DNA of 37,599 nt from Halomonas ventosae (GTDB taxonomy: Bacteria > Pseudomonadota > Gammaproteobacteria > Pseudomonadales > Halomonadaceae). The notes beneath the pieces are model-generated. The model searched no databases, was not told the DNA's origin, and saw nothing but the letters and a program-made list of their open reading frames with translations. Positions 35,172-37,599 of this stretch are shown piece by piece. Position numbers and translations under genes: made by a program. The stretch covers positions 1 to 37,599 of the forward strand of contig NZ_SNWH01000023.1 of NCBI RefSeq assembly GCF_004361885.1, given 5' to 3'. Numbering within the stretch: the stretch's first letter is position 1; every line of letters begins with the position of its first letter.

Positions 35172-36251
35172 ATGAGCATCGAGATCGATCACGTCAACAA
35201 GCACTTCGGTGACTTCATCGCCGTCGACAACGTCAGCCTGACCTTCCGCGATGGTGAGCTCACCGCCCTGCTCGGGCCGTCGGGCTCGGGCAAGACCACC
35301 CTGCTGCGCGTCATCGCAGGGCTAGAACAGCCCGATACCGGGCGGATCCGCTTCCACGGCGAAGACACCACCGATCTGCATGTCAGCAAGCGCAGCGTCG
35401 GTTTCGTCTTCCAGCACTATGCGTTGTTCAAGCACATGACGGTGTTCCAGAACGTCGCCTACGGGCTCACCGTCAAGCCACGCCGCTCACGCCCCAGCAA
35501 GGCCGAGATCAAGCGCAAGGTGATGGAGCTGCTGGAGCTCGTTCAGCTCGACTGGACCGCCCACCGCTATCCTCATCAGCTCTCCGGCGGCCAACGCCAG
35601 CGCATCGCCCTGGCCCGCGCGCTGGCGGTGGAGCCCAAGGTGTTGCTGCTCGACGAACCCTTCGGTGCCCTGGATGCCAAGGTACGCGCCGAGCTGCGTC
35701 GCTGGCTGCGCCGTCTGCATGACGAGATCCACGTCACCAGCGTCTTCGTCACCCATGACCAGGAAGAAGCCCTGGAGGTCTCGGACCGGGTGGTGGTGAT
35801 GAACCAGGGCCGCGTGGAGCAGGATGGCTCGCCCGAAGAGGTCTACGACCATCCGGCCAACCCCTTCGTCTATCAGTTCCTCGGCAACGTCAACCTCTTC
35901 CATGCGCGCGTCCACGACGGCGTGGCGCGTATCGGTGACGTTCACCTGCCCGCACCGGAGTACGAGGGCTACCAGAATGAGCAGGGGCAGGCCTATGTGC
36001 GCCCCCACGAGATCGAGGTCTTCTCCGATCGCGATCACGACGGCGCCCTGCACGCCAAGGTCGAGCTGGTCTCGGTGGTCGGCCCCACGGTGCGCCTCGA
36101 ACTGCGCACCGACAACAGCGAGGACCTGGTTCACGCCGAGCTGCCCAAGCACCGCTTCCGGGAACTGGGCCTGGCCCAGGGCGGCGATGCCTGGATTCGC
36201 CCTATTTATAGCCGGGTGTTTCTGCCTGACTCTCGGGTGGCCAATGGCTGA
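35172..36251 (+). CDS. cysA: Sulfate ABC transporter ATP-binding protein CysA
   Basis: ATPase of the sulfate/thiosulfate importer, 359 residues (E. coli CysA about 365). Walker [11 protein letters not shown], signature [16 protein letters not shown], Walker [16 protein letters not shown] and switch [15 protein letters not shown] are present. A C-terminal TOBE-like domain follows ([10 protein letters not shown]). The last 8 bases, ATGGCTGA, also hold the start codon of the next gene. Confidence 0.96.
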   Translation: MSIEIDHVNKHFGDFIAVDNVSLTFRDGELTALLGPSGSGKTTLLRVIAGLEQPDTGRIRFHGEDTTDLHVSKRSVGFVFQHYALFKHMTVFQNVAYGLTVKPRRSRPSKAEIKRKVMELLELVQLDWTAHRYPHQLSGGQRQRIALARALAVEPKVLLLDEPFGALDAKVRAELRRWLRRLHDEIHVTSVFVTHDQEEALEVSDRVVVMNQGRVEQDGSPEEVYDHPANPFVYQFLGNVNLFHARVHDGVARIGDVHLPAPEYEGYQNEQGQAYVRPHEIEVFSDRDHDGALHAKVELVSVVGPTVRLELRTDNSEDLVHAELPKHRFRELGLAQGGDAWIRPIYSRVFLPDSRVANG

Positions 36252-36870
36252 CCGCATTTCATCCTTCGAGGGCTACCACTGCCTGATCGTGCCCGGGTGG
36301 CAGGGTTCTGGAGATGACCACTGGCAGACCCACTGGCAGTCTCGACTACCCCATACCTCACGCACCCGCGTCGGCAGCTGGCAGGAACCGGAGCTCGATG
36401 ACTGGATCGGCGCCTTGGACAGGGCAAGCCGGCGCATCGACTCCCCCATCCTGCTGGTAGCCCATAGCCTGGGCTGTATCACCATCGCGCACTGGGCCAC
36501 TAGACTGGCACCAAGCAGCAGCGTGGCAGGTGCCCTGCTGGTCGCACCGGCGGATGTGGAACGAGGCAGCGTCAGTCGTCCGCTGGCCAGCTTTGCTCCC
36601 ATTCCAATGCACCGCCTGCCGTTCCCGAGCCTGGTGGTAGGCTCCACCAACGACCCCGCCGCAAGGCTTGAGCGCATCCAGCACTTTGCCAATGCCTGGC
36701 ACAGCGCCTGCCATATCATCCAGGGGGCGGGGCATATCAATGCTGCATCGGGACACCATCGCTGGGAGGATGGCTTACGTCTTCTGAACTGCCTGGGCTC
36801 AACGCCTGATGCTGAACCCAGCATTCTTAATAATGAGAACATCGAAAAACCGCCGGTAGCCATACGATAG
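36244..36870 (+). CDS. RBBP9/YdeN-family serine hydrolase
   Basis: A 208-residue alpha/beta-hydrolase of the RBBP9/YdeN family. The N-terminal signature is [17 protein letters not shown], the nucleophile Ser lies in [13 protein letters not shown], the Asp in STNDPAARL and the His in [11 protein letters not shown]. The substrate is unknown for most members. The ATG overlaps the cysA stop by 8 bases, so translation is probably coupled to the sulfate operon. The last 20 or so residues after LLNCLG look atypical (Asn/Glu-rich), and the 187 bases that follow are lower in G/C with no gene. This may mark an old junction. Confidence 0.88.
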   Translation: MADRISSFEGYHCLIVPGWQGSGDDHWQTHWQSRLPHTSRTRVGSWQEPELDDWIGALDRASRRIDSPILLVAHSLGCITIAHWATRLAPSSSVAGALLVAPADVERGSVSRPLASFAPIPMHRLPFPSLVVGSTNDPAARLERIQHFANAWHSACHIIQGAGHINAASGHHRWEDGLRLLNCLGSTPDAEPSILNNENIEKPPVAIR

Positions 36871-37057
36871 GCTCATCACGATCACCCATGATTCGACGAC
36901 TAGACAATGGAATGGATATCGAGAGCAAAAAGGGGCAGTTCGAGCTTTCAAAGAGTATCCAGGATACCCCGACATCACGAGAGGCTCGAATCTGCTCTTG
37001 CGGAACGGGTGAGGGGTGGTTTCAAGTTGAGTGAAGGATTCAGCAAGGTGCTGAATG

Positions 37058-37509
37058 TCAGGCGAAGGCTGTATACCCCGGCGAAAATACTGACGTACCA
37101 GCCAGCCCCTGAGAGGTGTCAATTAGTTCCTTCAGTTCATCGACGGCGCGATCAATTCGCTCGCGTTCCTCTTCGTTGATTAAATAGCGTTTTTCAGCAT
37201 CCAGCGTCAAGTGCCGGGAGTTGACATAGACGCTGCCCAGCACGTTGCTCGCTCCTAGCGCCGAGATCACGGGTTTGAGAGCATAGTCGAGGATCAGCAG
37301 GTGGCTATCGGAACCTCCGTTGGCCAGGGGCAGTACCACCTTGTCCTTCAGCCCACGCTCAGGCACAAGGTCAAGCAGCAACTTGATCGCACCGGAGAAG
37401 GACGCCTGGTAGAGCGGTGTGGCCAGCACCACGGCCTGTGCCTCAGCCACTGTCTTTCGGTAATGAGCCACCTGAGGGGCAGTCGCATCAGCGAAGAGGA
37501 GTTCTATAG
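37058..37509 (-). pseudogene. ssuE: ssuE NADPH-dependent FMN reductase, 5' end lost to an insertion
   Basis: The FMN reductase of the SsuE family supplies reduced flavin to alkanesulfonate monooxygenase. Only the last two thirds remain, ending at 37058. Reading upstream from 37471, the frame runs on without a start as ELLFADATAPQVAHYRKTV, which fits the middle of SsuE. It then leaves the family at about 37505-37510, where an IS-like end begins. About the first 45-55 residues, with the N-terminal flavin-binding Gly-Ser loop, are missing. The rest keeps VVLATPLYQASFSGAIKLLLD and VVLPLANGG. A GTG at 37471 could start a shorter product, but it would lack the flavin site. No ssuADCB genes are visible. 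Confidence 0.8.
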
Positions 37510-37599
37510 TGGACCCTGAAATCCAGACACTGGTTTAAGCTATCGCCTGGCCGATTTCGAAGGGATCGATGATGTCGAATCAGAAACGCAACACCCACT
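37510..37599 (+). mobile_element. Left end of an IS3-like insertion sequence (cut by window edge)
   Basis: At 37510 the sequence switches from ssuE coding to TGGACCCTGAAATCCAGACA, which has the TGG start and spacing of an IS3-family terminal repeat. A transposase start follows about 60 bases later. The other end and the direct repeats lie outside the window. Confidence 0.65.
37569..37599 (+). CDS. Start of an IS3-family OrfA transposase (partial)
   Basis: Only the first ten codons are in the window (MMSNQKRNTH), preceded by an AAGGGATCG ribosome-binding site. The basic start resembles OrfA proteins of the IS3 family, whose helix-turn-helix would follow beyond the edge. The ATG at 37569 or the next codon at 37572 may be used. 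The family call rests on the end sequence plus this stub. Confidence 0.5.
   Translation, partial: MMSNQKRNTH

Noticed and set aside
36907..37179. Plus-strand frame of 90 codons between the hydrolase and ssuE
   Set aside because: Arg-rich, no family pattern, and it overlaps the ssuE remnant. The 36871-37057 stretch looks non-coding.

Overview
The window reads as a chromosomal segment of a GC-rich gammaproteobacterium, most likely Halomonadaceae (Halomonas or a close relative). That placement is an inference from the protein families, codon use and gene order as I recall them; no database search was possible. Most of the DNA codes for housekeeping or accessory metabolic proteins. I see no tRNA, rRNA, CRISPR array or phage module. 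The one mobile element is cut by the right edge.

Layout. (1) 86-4313, minus strand: a DeaD/CsdA-type DEAD-box RNA helicase behind a leader of about 500 bases, a glutathionyl-hydroquinone reductase, and a LysR regulator with a good sigma70 promoter. A small minus-strand reading frame broken by an in-frame amber codon lies at 4399-4611. (2) 4818-9179: a cell-wall group made of an M23 endopeptidase, a YcbB-type L,D-transpeptidase converging on it, and a small divergent L,D-transpeptidase. (3) 9300-13670: a short-chain dehydrogenase, a peroxiredoxin, a patatin-like lipase broken by a seven-G tract, a PIN-PhoH ATPase and a small zinc-ribbon protein. (4) 13874-16786, minus strand: a carboxylesterase, an SLC13-type permease with two RCK-C domains, and a cold-shock protein with a perfect-stem terminator. 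(5) 17047-20372, minus strand: a GMC (choline-dehydrogenase-like) oxidoreductase and an MmsA-type aldehyde dehydrogenase, a plausible alcohol-to-aldehyde-to-acid or acyl-CoA pair. (6) 20451-23244, plus strand: a 75-residue protein, a TauE/SafE permease and a membrane-anchored FMN glutamate-synthase-like protein. (7) 23213-28351, minus strand: a CDF metal transporter and a four-gene polyamine-type ABC importer. (8) 28519-31134: an NnrU-like membrane protein diverging from a PhoD-like phosphatase.

(9) 31232-36870, plus strand: a complete sulfate-assimilation module. It holds the regulator CysB, the sulfate-binding protein Sbp, the permeases CysT and CysW, and the ATPase CysA. A serine hydrolase overlaps cysA by 8 bases. 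A strong terminator between sbp and cysT probably sets sbp expression above that of the membrane components. (10) 37058-37599: an ssuE FMN reductase gene (organosulfonate use) that has lost its first third to the left end of an IS3-like element, so sulfate uptake is intact beside a broken sulfonate gene.

The most unusual signal is a pair of 95-base repeats at 18736-18830 and 24243-24337. They fold into the same multi-stem structure, and the stems differ in sequence while keeping their pairing. Each lies just after the last gene of a minus-strand operon and just before the next gene on that strand.
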